From Candidatus Bathyarchaeota archaeon (GTDB lineage Archaea > Thermoproteota > Bathyarchaeia > TCS64), in assembly GCA_017883585.1 (NCBI GenBank), contig JADGNG010000046.1:1-44135 (forward strand): 44,135 nt of DNA, written 5' to 3'. Below are positions 1 through 7,257 of the stretch, piece by piece; the stretch's first letter is position 1, and each line of letters starts with the position of its first letter. Under the pieces are notes generated by a model, which was not told the origin of the DNA, searched no databases, and was given only the letters and a program-made list of their open reading frames with translations. The translations under genes were made by a program, and so were the position numbers.

Positions 1-1002
1 AAGACTATTCTGAGAACGTCGTTAAGGGACGGGGAGCACGTCGTCGTCTCCAGCTACGTCATAGGAGAGGGGGCGGCCTACTACGAGGCGGCCGCGGCGA
101 AGGGCCTTGAGGGGGTCGTGGCGAAGAGGTTGGAGAGCCCCTACCGCTCAGGGGAGAGAAGCCGGGAGTGGCTCAAAGTGAAGAGGGTAAAGACAGCGGA
201 CTGCGTCGTCATCGGCTACACTAGGGGGACGGGAAACAGGGCGGATACCTTCGGTGCTCTTCTGCTGGGGCTCTATGAGGAGGACAAGCTAACGTACGTG
301 GGCAGGGTGGGGACGGGGTTCACGGATAAATCGCTCAGGGAGCTGCTCGTCGCCTTCCGCCCATACGAGGTGGCGGAACAGCAGGTCGAGGCAACAGACA
401 TACCCGCCGGTTCCACGTGGCTCAAACCCGTGGTCGTCGCCGAGGTTGGCTACCAGAACCTCACCGACGACAACCGCCTACGCGCCCCCCGCTTCATCAG
501 ACTAAGAACCGATAAAACCCCCCGCGACTGCACAGTATCACAGGTGAGGCCAGTGACCCTCGAAGACTACAACGCGAAGAGGAACTTCTCGAAGAGCCCC
601 GAGCCAGTCGGCGAGGAGGCGAAGCCGAAAGGGAACAGCTACGTGGTCCAGGAGCACCACGCTAGCCACCTCCACTGGGACCTCCGCCTCGAGAAGGACG
701 GGGTGCTGAAGAGCTGGGCGGTACCGAAGGGGCCCCCGGAGAAGGTTGGGGACAAGCGCCTCGCTGTCGCGGTCGAGGACCACCCACTCAGCTATGGCGG
801 CTTCGAGGGCACTATCCCTGAGGGTGAGTATGGTGCCGGCACCGTCAAGATATGGGACAGGGGCACATACGAGACCGGGGAGTGGGGGGAGGAGAAGATA
901 GAGTTCAACATCCACGGCGAGCGGCTCAGCGGCCCCTACGAGCTGGTGCGCTTCAGGAAGGCGGGGGACAAGAACTGGCTCCTCTTCAAAAAGCGGGTAT
1001 AG
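1..1002 (+). CDS. ligD: ATP-dependent DNA ligase fused to 3'-phosphoesterase (LigD-type), 5' end outside window
   Basis: The frame is open from base 1, so the N-terminus lies upstream; 333 residues are visible. Near visible residues 37-61 are ligase motif IV (EGVVAKR) and motif V (WLKVK), followed by an OB-fold region (CVVIGYTRGTG, YVGRVGTGF). From about residue 210 comes a LigD phosphoesterase domain with the expected active-site pattern: QEHH, LHWDLRLE, KSWAVPKGPP, EDHPLSY and EGEYGAGTVKIWDRGT. In bacteria LigD joins phosphoesterase, ligase and polymerase for end joining of double-strand breaks; here the order is ligase then phosphoesterase and no polymerase follows. The family role is to seal nicks and clean 3' ends. 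The missing N-terminus should hold the catalytic lysine. The next gene overlaps or abuts the stop codon. Confidence 0.9.
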   Translation, partial: KTILRTSLRDGEHVVVSSYVIGEGAAYYEAAAAKGLEGVVAKRLESPYRSGERSREWLKVKRVKTADCVVIGYTRGTGNRADTFGALLLGLYEEDKLTYVGRVGTGFTDKSLRELLVAFRPYEVAEQQVEATDIPAGSTWLKPVVVAEVGYQNLTDDNRLRAPRFIRLRTDKTPRDCTVSQVRPVTLEDYNAKRNFSKSPEPVGEEAKPKGNSYVVQEHHASHLHWDLRLEKDGVLKSWAVPKGPPEKVGDKRLAVAVEDHPLSYGGFEGTIPEGEYGAGTVKIWDRGTYETGEWGEEKIEFNIHGERLSGPYELVRFRKAGDKNWLLFKKRV

Positions 1003-1760
1003 CCTTCCTCGGCACGATGGGGTGGAGCTACAAATTCTGGGTCGGTAAGCTCTACCCGGAGGGGATGAAGCCGACGGATTACCTCACTGAGTACGCAAAG
1101 GCGATGAACTCGGTCGAGGTCGACGCCACATTCTACAGAATACCCAGCGTCTCCACCGTAGAGGCTTGGAGGGACGCCGTGCCAAAGGACTTCAGGTTCG
1201 CGGCCAAATTCCCTCAGACAGTGACACATGTTTCCGGCCTCGCATACGACGCAGAGAGGCTCGACGTGTTCCTACGACACATCGAGGTCATCGGAACCAA
1301 GCTGGGGCCCCTTCTCCTCCAGTTCCCACCCTTCCTCAAGCCTGCGTATTCCGCCCTCGACGACCTGTTGGAGAAGCTCCCTAAGAAGAGGCTCGTCGCC
1401 GCCGAGTTCAGAAATAAGCGCTGGTTCACAGAAGAGACCTACAAGCTGCTCAGAGACCACGGCGTTGCCCTCGCGTCGACAAATAGGCCAGGAGCAACTG
1501 AGGTGGACACCGCCGACTTCTCCTACATCCGCCTAGAGGGGGACAGAAAGGCGGTGAACGGGCAGAGGGGGGAGGTCGAGGTGAAGAGAGACTCAGAGAC
1601 CGCCGAGTGGGCCGAGAAGGTAAATAGGATTCTCGAGTCGAGGCGCGACGTCTACGCATACTTCAGCAAGTACTACTCAGGCTACCCGCCTGCCGACGTC
1701 GAGGCGATGAGAGGGATGCTGCCTAAAGGCCCCACCAGTGCGGGTACTCGATCCTCATAG
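999..1760 (+). CDS. DUF72 family protein
   Basis: The protein has the DUF72 (YecE-like) signature: GTMGWSYKFWVG near the N-terminus, SVEVDATFYRIP, FRFAAKFPQTVTH, LGPLLLQFPP, VAAEFRNKRWF and a C-terminal YAYFSKYYSGYPP. The fold is a TIM barrel of unknown function, often found beside DNA-repair genes. The start is unclear. The in-frame ATG at 1017 falls inside the first conserved strand (the M of GTMGW), so it would remove the residues before it. ATA at 999 gives a normal N-terminus and a 4-nt overlap with the ligase stop; a CTG also lies upstream. Coordinates use 999. The 3' end runs 38 nt into the convergent phosphatase gene, so the last residues may be unconserved. Confidence 0.82.
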   Translation: MAFLGTMGWSYKFWVGKLYPEGMKPTDYLTEYAKAMNSVEVDATFYRIPSVSTVEAWRDAVPKDFRFAAKFPQTVTHVSGLAYDAERLDVFLRHIEVIGTKLGPLLLQFPPFLKPAYSALDDLLEKLPKKRLVAAEFRNKRWFTEETYKLLRDHGVALASTNRPGATEVDTADFSYIRLEGDRKAVNGQRGEVEVKRDSETAEWAEKVNRILESRRDVYAYFSKYYSGYPPADVEAMRGMLPKGPTSAGTRSS

Positions 1761-2445
1761 CCTTGCCCCTGAACCAGACCGCCATCTCCTCCTCCAGTGG
1801 CTGGAGGATGAAGCCGTCGAGGAACCTGACGCCATCCATTGGTATGGGGAGGCCGAACCAGTGGAATAGCGTGGCCCCGACCCACGTGTCATGGGTGACG
1901 TAGAGGTCGATGGTATCCGGTGTCGCGTTCTCCAGTCGGAGTATCGCGTACTCGGCGACCATCCTCGCGAACTCCCCCGAGGGGTGGAAGACGTCCTGTG
2001 GGGCTAATCCCGCGAGCCAGCGGTTCATCATCTCTGCGACGGCGACGTCCTCGTCCCCGCACCTCCTGAAGACCCTGACGAGGTAGTCGTCCATGGCCTG
2101 TGGATCGTAGGAGGTGCGGAAGGGGAAGATGCCAGCGATCGCCGCCCTGTTCCCACCCCTCTTAATCCCCTCGACTATAGACTCCGCCGACTGCTTCGCG
2201 CGATCGACCATGGTGTGGTAGACGCGGTAACTCCTCCCCGCGGGTAGTCCCTCCCCAAACTCTATCGCGGCCTCCCGGCCCAGTGAGGTACTCAGTAAGG
2301 CGTTGCTATTTGGACCCGACATCTCGGGGCGCTCCGTGTGCCGGATGTGTATGATCGCCGGCTTCCCCGGCTCAAGCTCTGCGACGCTCTGCAGGATGCT
2401 CAGGGGCAGCGTGCCCCAGTTGACGGAGGATAATACGTGGCCCAC
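1723..2445 (-). CDS. Histidine phosphatase superfamily protein
   Basis: This 240-residue protein carries the histidine phosphatase pattern. IIHIRHTERPEM holds the RHxxR catalytic histidine motif, YHTMVDRAKQSAESI resembles the region with the second arginine, and DLYVTHDTWVGATLFHWFG holds the second histidine with a following aspartate. The family covers phosphoglycerate mutases and many small-molecule and protein phosphatases; the substrate cannot be told from sequence. The start is GTG at 2445. A TATA-like stretch (GTTTAATTA, near 2473) lies about 28 nt upstream, which fits a leaderless transcript. It converges on the DUF72 gene with a 38-nt overlap. Confidence 0.75.
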   Translation of the reverse strand: MGHVLSSVNWGTLPLSILQSVAELEPGKPAIIHIRHTERPEMSGPNSNALLSTSLGREAAIEFGEGLPAGRSYRVYHTMVDRAKQSAESIVEGIKRGGNRAAIAGIFPFRTSYDPQAMDDYLVRVFRRCGDEDVAVAEMMNRWLAGLAPQDVFHPSGEFARMVAEYAILRLENATPDTIDLYVTHDTWVGATLFHWFGLPIPMDGVRFLDGFILQPLEEEMAVWFRGKAMRIEYPHWWGL

Positions 2446-2494
2446 GAGGCTAGATGCGCCACGAAGCCTAATTAAACCAGCGAAAAGAAAGCGT

Positions 2495-3472
2495 CTACTC
2501 GTAGAAGTCCGGCTTGGGAGCCCACTCCGGGTAGTCGACCTTCTTCAGTAGAGGCTTGTTCTTTGGCCACATGGGCTTCTGGAGGTAGGTGTAGCACTCG
2601 TTGCGGCTCTGCTGGAGGGTGTTGTGGAGCTTCGTCGTCTGCCGGTACTCGCGTAGCTCGCCGACATCGATGACGGCGCCTATGGTCATCTGGCGCCCCT
2701 TCGCCGCGATTGCTATGGGCCTCCCCATGAAGTCTACGATCATACTGTTACCGTACTTGGCCTCATTCGCGTTCACCCCATAGACCATGTTCTCGATGCT
2801 GCGCATCTTGTTCACCGTCGTGTACCAGTCGTATGGGTCGAACATGAGTTCCTGTGGGTATGGTGGGAAGACTGTGGGCTTGAGAATGACCTCAGCCCCG
2901 TTGAATGCCAACTGCCTCGCGACCTCGGGAAAGAACTGGTCGTAGCAGACCATGCATGAGAGGTTACCAAGCTCAGTCTTCGCCACAGGGAAGAGGGGCG
3001 CTTTGTAGTCGTTGAGCACGTCGTGTGGGCTCGTGGTGAGTTCGAGGGGTATCCAGGGATTGATCTTCCGGTACTTCAGAATGATCTTGCCCTTCGGGTT
3101 CATGATGAAGGCGGTGTTGAAGTAGTAGTCGGGGAACTCGGGGTCTCTCTCATGGAGCGAAGCGGAGACGTATGTGTTCCACATCTTTGCCATGCCGGCT
3201 ATGGCGTCCGTCTCAGGTCCAGGCATCTCTATCGCCGAGGCGACTCGCATCTTCTGGTCCTGCTTTGGGTCAGCCTCGTCGTACTCGTGGCGGAGTATGT
3301 TCTCGGGGAAGACCGTGAGCTTCACCGGGACCGTCTCCTCCCACGTCTCGAGGCTCTGGAAGCTAGCTAGGACTCTGACGAGGTTGACCTTCCTCCGCTC
3401 GGCGAAGTCGGGTATCTCATCGGGGTTCACTCTCATGTACTGGACTATGGCGGCAGTGTACCTTTCGATCAT
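2495..3472 (-). CDS. Nitrilase superfamily carbon-nitrogen hydrolase (amidase-like)
   Basis: This 325-residue protein has the nitrilase catalytic triad in order: Glu57 in VFPEN, Lys136 in KYRKINPW and Cys176 in CMVCYDQFFPEVAR. Later features (NGAEVILKPT, RSIENMVYGVNANEA, NSMIVDFMGRP) are the usual strands of the alpha-beta-beta-alpha sandwich. The family hydrolyses nitriles, amides or N-carbamoyl compounds. The long insert around residues 140-165 and the NEA segment recall aliphatic amidases, but the substrate is not assigned. It is divergent from the alpha/beta hydrolase gene at 3672, with an AT-rich promoter region at 3505-3555 between them. Confidence 0.85.
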   Translation of the reverse strand: MIERYTAAIVQYMRVNPDEIPDFAERRKVNLVRVLASFQSLETWEETVPVKLTVFPENILRHEYDEADPKQDQKMRVASAIEMPGPETDAIAGMAKMWNTYVSASLHERDPEFPDYYFNTAFIMNPKGKIILKYRKINPWIPLELTTSPHDVLNDYKAPLFPVAKTELGNLSCMVCYDQFFPEVARQLAFNGAEVILKPTVFPPYPQELMFDPYDWYTTVNKMRSIENMVYGVNANEAKYGNSMIVDFMGRPIAIAAKGRQMTIGAVIDVGELREYRQTTKLHNTLQQSRNECYTYLQKPMWPKNKPLLKKVDYPEWAPKPDFYE

Positions 3473-3671
3473 CCGTATAACCTTCGATGCTCACCACGCC
3501 GCGGGGGCCTATTATTAATTTAATGGCATAGATGTCATGAAAAGAAGCTTAAATGTCTCAAATAGGGCACCGTTATGTCGTGATGACCGTTGCCCGTGGG
3601 GTGAGACGAAAGTTTCTTCCCCCCGCCCATGGCGGATAAGCCCAAGGTGTCCACGGGTGACTAGAAGCAGA

Positions 3672-4856
3672 ATGAAGAGAGACGACCAGCAGTGGATGCT
3701 AGACTGGCTCGTCAAGACGACGGGGCGTGTGCAAAACTTCGCCAACGACGAGCACGACCTCCCGCCGGAGGTGAAGTCATACAGGATGATCCCGCGCGTA
3801 CTCTACAAGGAGGCGCGCCACATAGAGACGATCGCTAAGGCCGCCGAGTCGGCGGGTCACACCGACACGGCGCGCCAGCTATACCGCAGGGCTAGCCAGG
3901 TCTACCACGAGGCACAACACAGCATCTTCGAGGACGACAACAAGGAGAAGATATTCCTCCATGGGAAGCACATCGAGTGCTACGACAAGGTCGCCGGTTA
4001 CGCCGACAATCCGATAGAGAAGGTGGAGATACAGTGGGAGGACGTCCAGATACAGGGCCGCTTCCACCTCCTCAGGGACAAGCGCAAGGCGCCTGCGGTT
4101 CTATTCCTCCCCGGGATGGATATGACCAAGGAGGCGTTCCCCAACCCACTCGCCAACCCCTTCCTCCGCCGAGGCATGCACGTGCTCTCAATCGACGGTC
4201 CCGGCCAGGGCATGAGCAACATCCGCAAAATCAGGGTCAGCGACGACAACTACGAGAGGGCCGCGATGGCGGCCATCGACTGGCTCGTGGCGAGGCCCGA
4301 GGTGGACCCGGAGCAGATCGTGATCGTGGGCATAAGCTTCGGCTGCCACTGGGGCGTCCGGACAGCTGCGATCGATAAGCGCATCAGGGCACTCGCGACC
4401 ACCTACGCCGTCGTCGGCCCCAAGAAGACCATCTTCGGCGAGGCATCCCCCCGCTTCAAGCAGATGTTCATGTACATGGCGGGGCTCAGCGACGAGGACG
4501 AGTTCGACGCCATGACAGAGAGGATGGACACCGTAGGATACGCCGAGAGGATCAAGTGCCCAACCCTGCTAACAATGGGTGAGTACGACCCGCTCTGCCA
4601 CCTCGAATACGCGGTGGATTTCTTCGACGAGCTGAACTGCCCCAAGGAGCTTTGGGTACTGGAAAACGAGTTCCACCGCATAAGCCTACGCGAGGGCATC
4701 GGTGGCATAGAGATTTACCCGTACATAGCTGACTGGCTACGCGACGAGCTCGACGGGAAGCACCCGAAGAGCCTGAATAAAACGGTGCTTGTAAAGCAAA
4801 AAAGCGGTATGGGCCCTTACGAGGCGCCCACCGACTCTCTGAGCCTCCCCCGCTAA
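3672..4856 (+). CDS. Alpha/beta hydrolase, FrsA/dihydroxypseudooxynicotine hydrolase-like
   Basis: The 394-residue protein has an N-terminal helical region (to about 110), then an alpha/beta hydrolase core. The oxyanion region is LFLPGMDMTKEAFP and the turn is IDGPGQG. The nucleophile elbow GISFGCHWG places Ser222, with Asp306 in GEYDPLCH and His335 in ENEFHRIS. This layout matches the FrsA-like family (PF06500-type), which cleaves esters or C-C bonds in small molecules. The substrate is unknown. ATG 3672 was chosen because the open frame upstream (from 3537) is low-complexity, unlike the family, and crosses a TATA-like element (AGCTTAAATG, about 3547-3556). The 3' end overlaps the convergent gene by 4 nt. 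Confidence 0.8.
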   Translation: MKRDDQQWMLDWLVKTTGRVQNFANDEHDLPPEVKSYRMIPRVLYKEARHIETIAKAAESAGHTDTARQLYRRASQVYHEAQHSIFEDDNKEKIFLHGKHIECYDKVAGYADNPIEKVEIQWEDVQIQGRFHLLRDKRKAPAVLFLPGMDMTKEAFPNPLANPFLRRGMHVLSIDGPGQGMSNIRKIRVSDDNYERAAMAAIDWLVARPEVDPEQIVIVGISFGCHWGVRTAAIDKRIRALATTYAVVGPKKTIFGEASPRFKQMFMYMAGLSDEDEFDAMTERMDTVGYAERIKCPTLLTMGEYDPLCHLEYAVDFFDELNCPKELWVLENEFHRISLREGIGGIEIYPYIADWLRDELDGKHPKSLNKTVLVKQKSGMGPYEAPTDSLSLPR

Positions 4857-5500
4857 ACCTTCACCCTATAGAGCTTAGCTCGTGCCACGCTCCCAACCTC
4901 TTCCAGCATCCCCATCTTAGCGAGGCAGTAGACCATACGTCTGGCGAGAGTGATCCGGAGTTTCGCAGTCTTGCTGAGCTGTCGGGCCGTGAACGCCCCG
5001 TGCATGTCGGGTATCAGCTTCAGGTAGTCCCCCGGCTTCTCGAAGACAGTGCTACTGACGACTTTAACGAGGTGCCTCTCCGTCACCGTGTACCTTGTCC
5101 TCTTCTTACCCCTCCACCTGACCGCCTGTGCCTCATCCGAGTGAACGAGGAGAACCTCAAGGGAGAAGTTTGACTCCAACGGCAGCGTGGGACAGTAGAC
5201 GAGTTCGTTGAAGACCTCCTCGACGCGCCCTACCCGCGGGGAGACGCGACGCTGCCTCTTCCCGTCGACCTCCCTGATGACCCACCGCCTCTCGGGGACA
5301 GGGTACACGAGCCTGACGCGGTACCCCTTGAGCAGCTTCGCCAACTTCGCCCTGATCTGGGGGAAGTTCCCCGTCTGGATCTCGAGGAGAAGGTCGCCGC
5401 GTATAATGTCCGCCCTATAGCCCCAGACCGTCCCCTCAACGAGGTCACCCGGCCTCCTAAGCCACGCCTTCAACTCGGCGTGGAGGCCCCTCTCCGGCAT
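4853..5500 (-). CDS. Uncharacterised protein with PD-(D/E)XK-like N-terminus
   Basis: This 215-residue protein is not assigned a function. Its first 65 residues (LHAELKAWL, then YRADIIRGDLLLEIQTGNF) resemble a small nuclease-like fold with Glu9, Asp31 and Glu40-x-Gln42 arranged as in PD-(D/E)XK enzymes. The middle holds KRRVSPRVGRVEEVF-type basic segments, and the last 70 residues look like a winged helix (FTARQLSKTAKLRITLARRMVYCLAKMGML). I recall similar proteins in bacteria, so this may be a spread DNA-binding or nuclease-like family; that is inference. A TATA-like AATATAAC (about 5523-5530) sits about 28 nt before the ATG, suggesting leaderless transcription. Confidence 0.7.
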   Translation of the reverse strand: MPERGLHAELKAWLRRPGDLVEGTVWGYRADIIRGDLLLEIQTGNFPQIRAKLAKLLKGYRVRLVYPVPERRWVIREVDGKRQRRVSPRVGRVEEVFNELVYCPTLPLESNFSLEVLLVHSDEAQAVRWRGKKRTRYTVTERHLVKVVSSTVFEKPGDYLKLIPDMHGAFTARQLSKTAKLRITLARRMVYCLAKMGMLEEVGSVARAKLYRVKV

Positions 5501-5759
5501 GGGTACACCACAAGCCTCGGGTCAATATAACTGATACCTAAAAAAGGGGGAGGGGAGTCCACCATATAAACGAGAAAAAGGCTTCCCTAGGGAAAAGAGG
5601 CCTTAAAACCGCCACGACTCGGATCAATAATGCGCAAAAACATGCAAATAACGCAACAAAACGAGGCGAAGGGATACACGATGGGCGCCATTATGACCAG
5701 TGGAAAGCCCAACCAAAGCTGAAAAAGTGCCTAATAATATAAGCGGAGGAGGAGCTGGC
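5501..5759. promoter_or_regulatory. Intergenic region: promoter of the 4853-5500 gene and ilvC 3' region
   Basis: No convincing gene is visible. On the minus strand CAGTTATATTGACC (about 5519-5532) is a TATA-like promoter for the gene starting at 5500. A run of minus-strand T residues near 5542-5548 and again at about 5721-5726 could end the ilv transcript. A perfect 12-bp palindrome, TTCCCTAGGGAA, lies at 5583-5594; its role is unknown. Confidence 0.5.
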
Positions 5760-6758
5760 CTACTTCTCTAGGCCGCTCATCTTCCTGATCTGCTTACCGA
5801 CCTTCTCGATCTCCAGCGCGTCTACCTCGTCCATGAGGGCCTTGAAGTGCTTCGAGCCGTCTTTGTACTCGGCCATCCAGTCCTTGGCGAACTTGCCGCT
5901 TTGAACATCCTTGAGCACCTTCCTCATGTTCTCCTCAACGCGGTCGTCAACGATGACGGGACCGACAGTGAGGCCGCCCCACTTCGCCGTGTCGCTCACA
6001 GCGCGGTACATGCCACCGATGCCCGCCTTGTAGATGAGGTCGACAATGAGCTTCAGCTCATTGCAGACCTCGAAGTAGGCCAGCTCCGGCGGGTAGCCCG
6101 CGTCGACGAGCACCTTGAAGCCCCTGCGGATCAGCTGATCAGCACCACCACATAGCACCGCCTGTTCACCGAAGAGATCCTCCTCCGTCTCATCCTTGAA
6201 TGTGCTCTCGAGGACACCCGCTTTACCGCTTCCAAGCGACTTCGCTAGGGCAAGAGCCGTCTGCAACGCCTTCCCCGAGGCGTCTTGGTGGACGCTGACG
6301 AGCGCCGGAACGCCGAAGCCCGCCTCGTACTGGCGGCGAAGCTCCGCGCCTGGGCTCTTAGGGGCGACCATAATGACGTCGACGTCCTTCGGCGGCTTGA
6401 TGGCGCCGTAGAGTATGTTGAATCCGTGCGCGAACTGGAGTGTCTTCCCCTTCTTCATCGCGAGGGCGACCTCCTCCTTCCACACAGTGGGCTGCGCCAT
6501 GTCGGGGACGAGCATCAGGACAACATCACCCATTTGCGCCGCCTCGAGGACTGTCATCACCTTGACGCCGTCGGCCTGCGCCTGCTTCCAGCTCTTACCG
6601 CCTGGGCGGAGGCCAACGACGACGTTGACCCCGCTGTCCTTCATGTTGAGGGCCTGCGCCCTGCCCTGGCTTCCGTAGCCGATGACGGCCACGGTCTTGC
6701 CCTTCAGAACCTTGTCGTCTATGTCCTTGTCGTGGTATACCTTCACCATAGCTTTCAC
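5760..6758 (-). CDS. ilvC: Ketol-acid reductoisomerase, class I
   Basis: This 332-residue enzyme converts acetolactate or acetohydroxybutyrate to the dihydroxy acid, the second step of valine, leucine and isoleucine synthesis. The NAD(P)-binding motif is GYGSQGRAQALNMKDSG, with the specificity loop GLRPGGKSW (Arg and Ser suggest NADPH use). HGFNI and MVAPKSPG follow. The metal and catalytic residues are in DETEEDLFGEQ and CNELKLIVDLIY. The length is normal for class I. It is the last gene of ilvB-ilvN-ilvC and its ATG overlaps the ilvN stop by 4 nt, so translation is probably coupled. Confidence 0.97.
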   Translation of the reverse strand: MKAMVKVYHDKDIDDKVLKGKTVAVIGYGSQGRAQALNMKDSGVNVVVGLRPGGKSWKQAQADGVKVMTVLEAAQMGDVVLMLVPDMAQPTVWKEEVALAMKKGKTLQFAHGFNILYGAIKPPKDVDVIMVAPKSPGAELRRQYEAGFGVPALVSVHQDASGKALQTALALAKSLGSGKAGVLESTFKDETEEDLFGEQAVLCGGADQLIRRGFKVLVDAGYPPELAYFEVCNELKLIVDLIYKAGIGGMYRAVSDTAKWGGLTVGPVIVDDRVEENMRKVLKDVQSGKFAKDWMAEYKDGSKHFKALMDEVDALEIEKVGKQIRKMSGLEK

Positions 6759-7255
6759 TTCTCCAGCCTCAGCCGCCCCTTCTCGATGGCGGTGACGCCC
6801 GTCCTAGAGACCTCCTCGACCCCTATGGGTTTGACGGCCTCGAGGAACGCGTCTATCTCCTCAGACTCACCCGTGACCTCGGCTATAAGGTTGTCCGGCT
6901 CGATGTTCAGGATGAGCCCGTGATAGTCGTTCACCAGCTTGAGGGCCTCCTCCCTCGCCATCGGGTCCGTCGTCATCAGCTTCACGAGCGCCAGCTCCCG
7001 GTTCACGGTGCGTAGCGGGTCAAGGCGCTTGACCTCAATCACGTCCACCATTTTGTCGAGCTGCTCGACAACCTGGTTTACGCCGCGGGCGTCCGCCTGC
7101 ACGACGATGGTTATGCGTACCGTGTCGTCGTCGAGCACCGTCCCAGCCGTGATGCTGTGGATGTTGAAGTTCTTCCGCCGGAACATGTTGCTGATATTGA
7201 AGAGCACACCCGGCCTGTTCTCGACGAGAAACGCGACTACGTGCATCTCGCTCAT
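6755..7255 (-). CDS. ilvN: Acetolactate synthase small (regulatory) subunit, copy 1
   Basis: This 166-residue protein has an N-terminal ACT domain (VVAFLVENRPGVLFNISNMF, NIHSITAG) and the C-terminal ALS_ss domain (ELALVKLMTTDPMAREEALKLVNDYHG, then FLEAVKPIGVEEVSRTG). In the family it activates the large subunit and gives feedback inhibition by branched-chain amino acids, chiefly valine. It lies between ilvB (2-nt gap) and ilvC (4-nt overlap). A clearly related copy is at 32613-33107. Confidence 0.96.
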   Translation of the reverse strand: MSEMHVVAFLVENRPGVLFNISNMFRRKNFNIHSITAGTVLDDDTVRITIVVQADARGVNQVVEQLDKMVDVIEVKRLDPLRTVNRELALVKLMTTDPMAREEALKLVNDYHGLILNIEPDNLIAEVTGESEEIDAFLEAVKPIGVEEVSRTGVTAIEKGRLRLEK

Positions 7256-7257
7256 AT

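Noticed and set aside
3578-3590. GTGATGA resembling a C box of a C/D guide RNA
   Set aside because: No D box (CTGA) or C'/D' pair follows at the right distance.
3537-3671. N-terminal extension of the alpha/beta hydrolase
   Set aside because: Unlike the family, and it contains the likely promoter.
5630-5722. A 30-residue ORF with a TATA-like box about 24 nt upstream
   Set aside because: The codons are unlike the host's (AAA, CAA, ATA), there are no motifs, and it lies in a transcript-end region; probably chance.
6285-6923. Long plus-strand ORF opposite ilvC and ilvN
   Set aside because: It is a shadow of strong coding on the other strand, common in GC-rich DNA.
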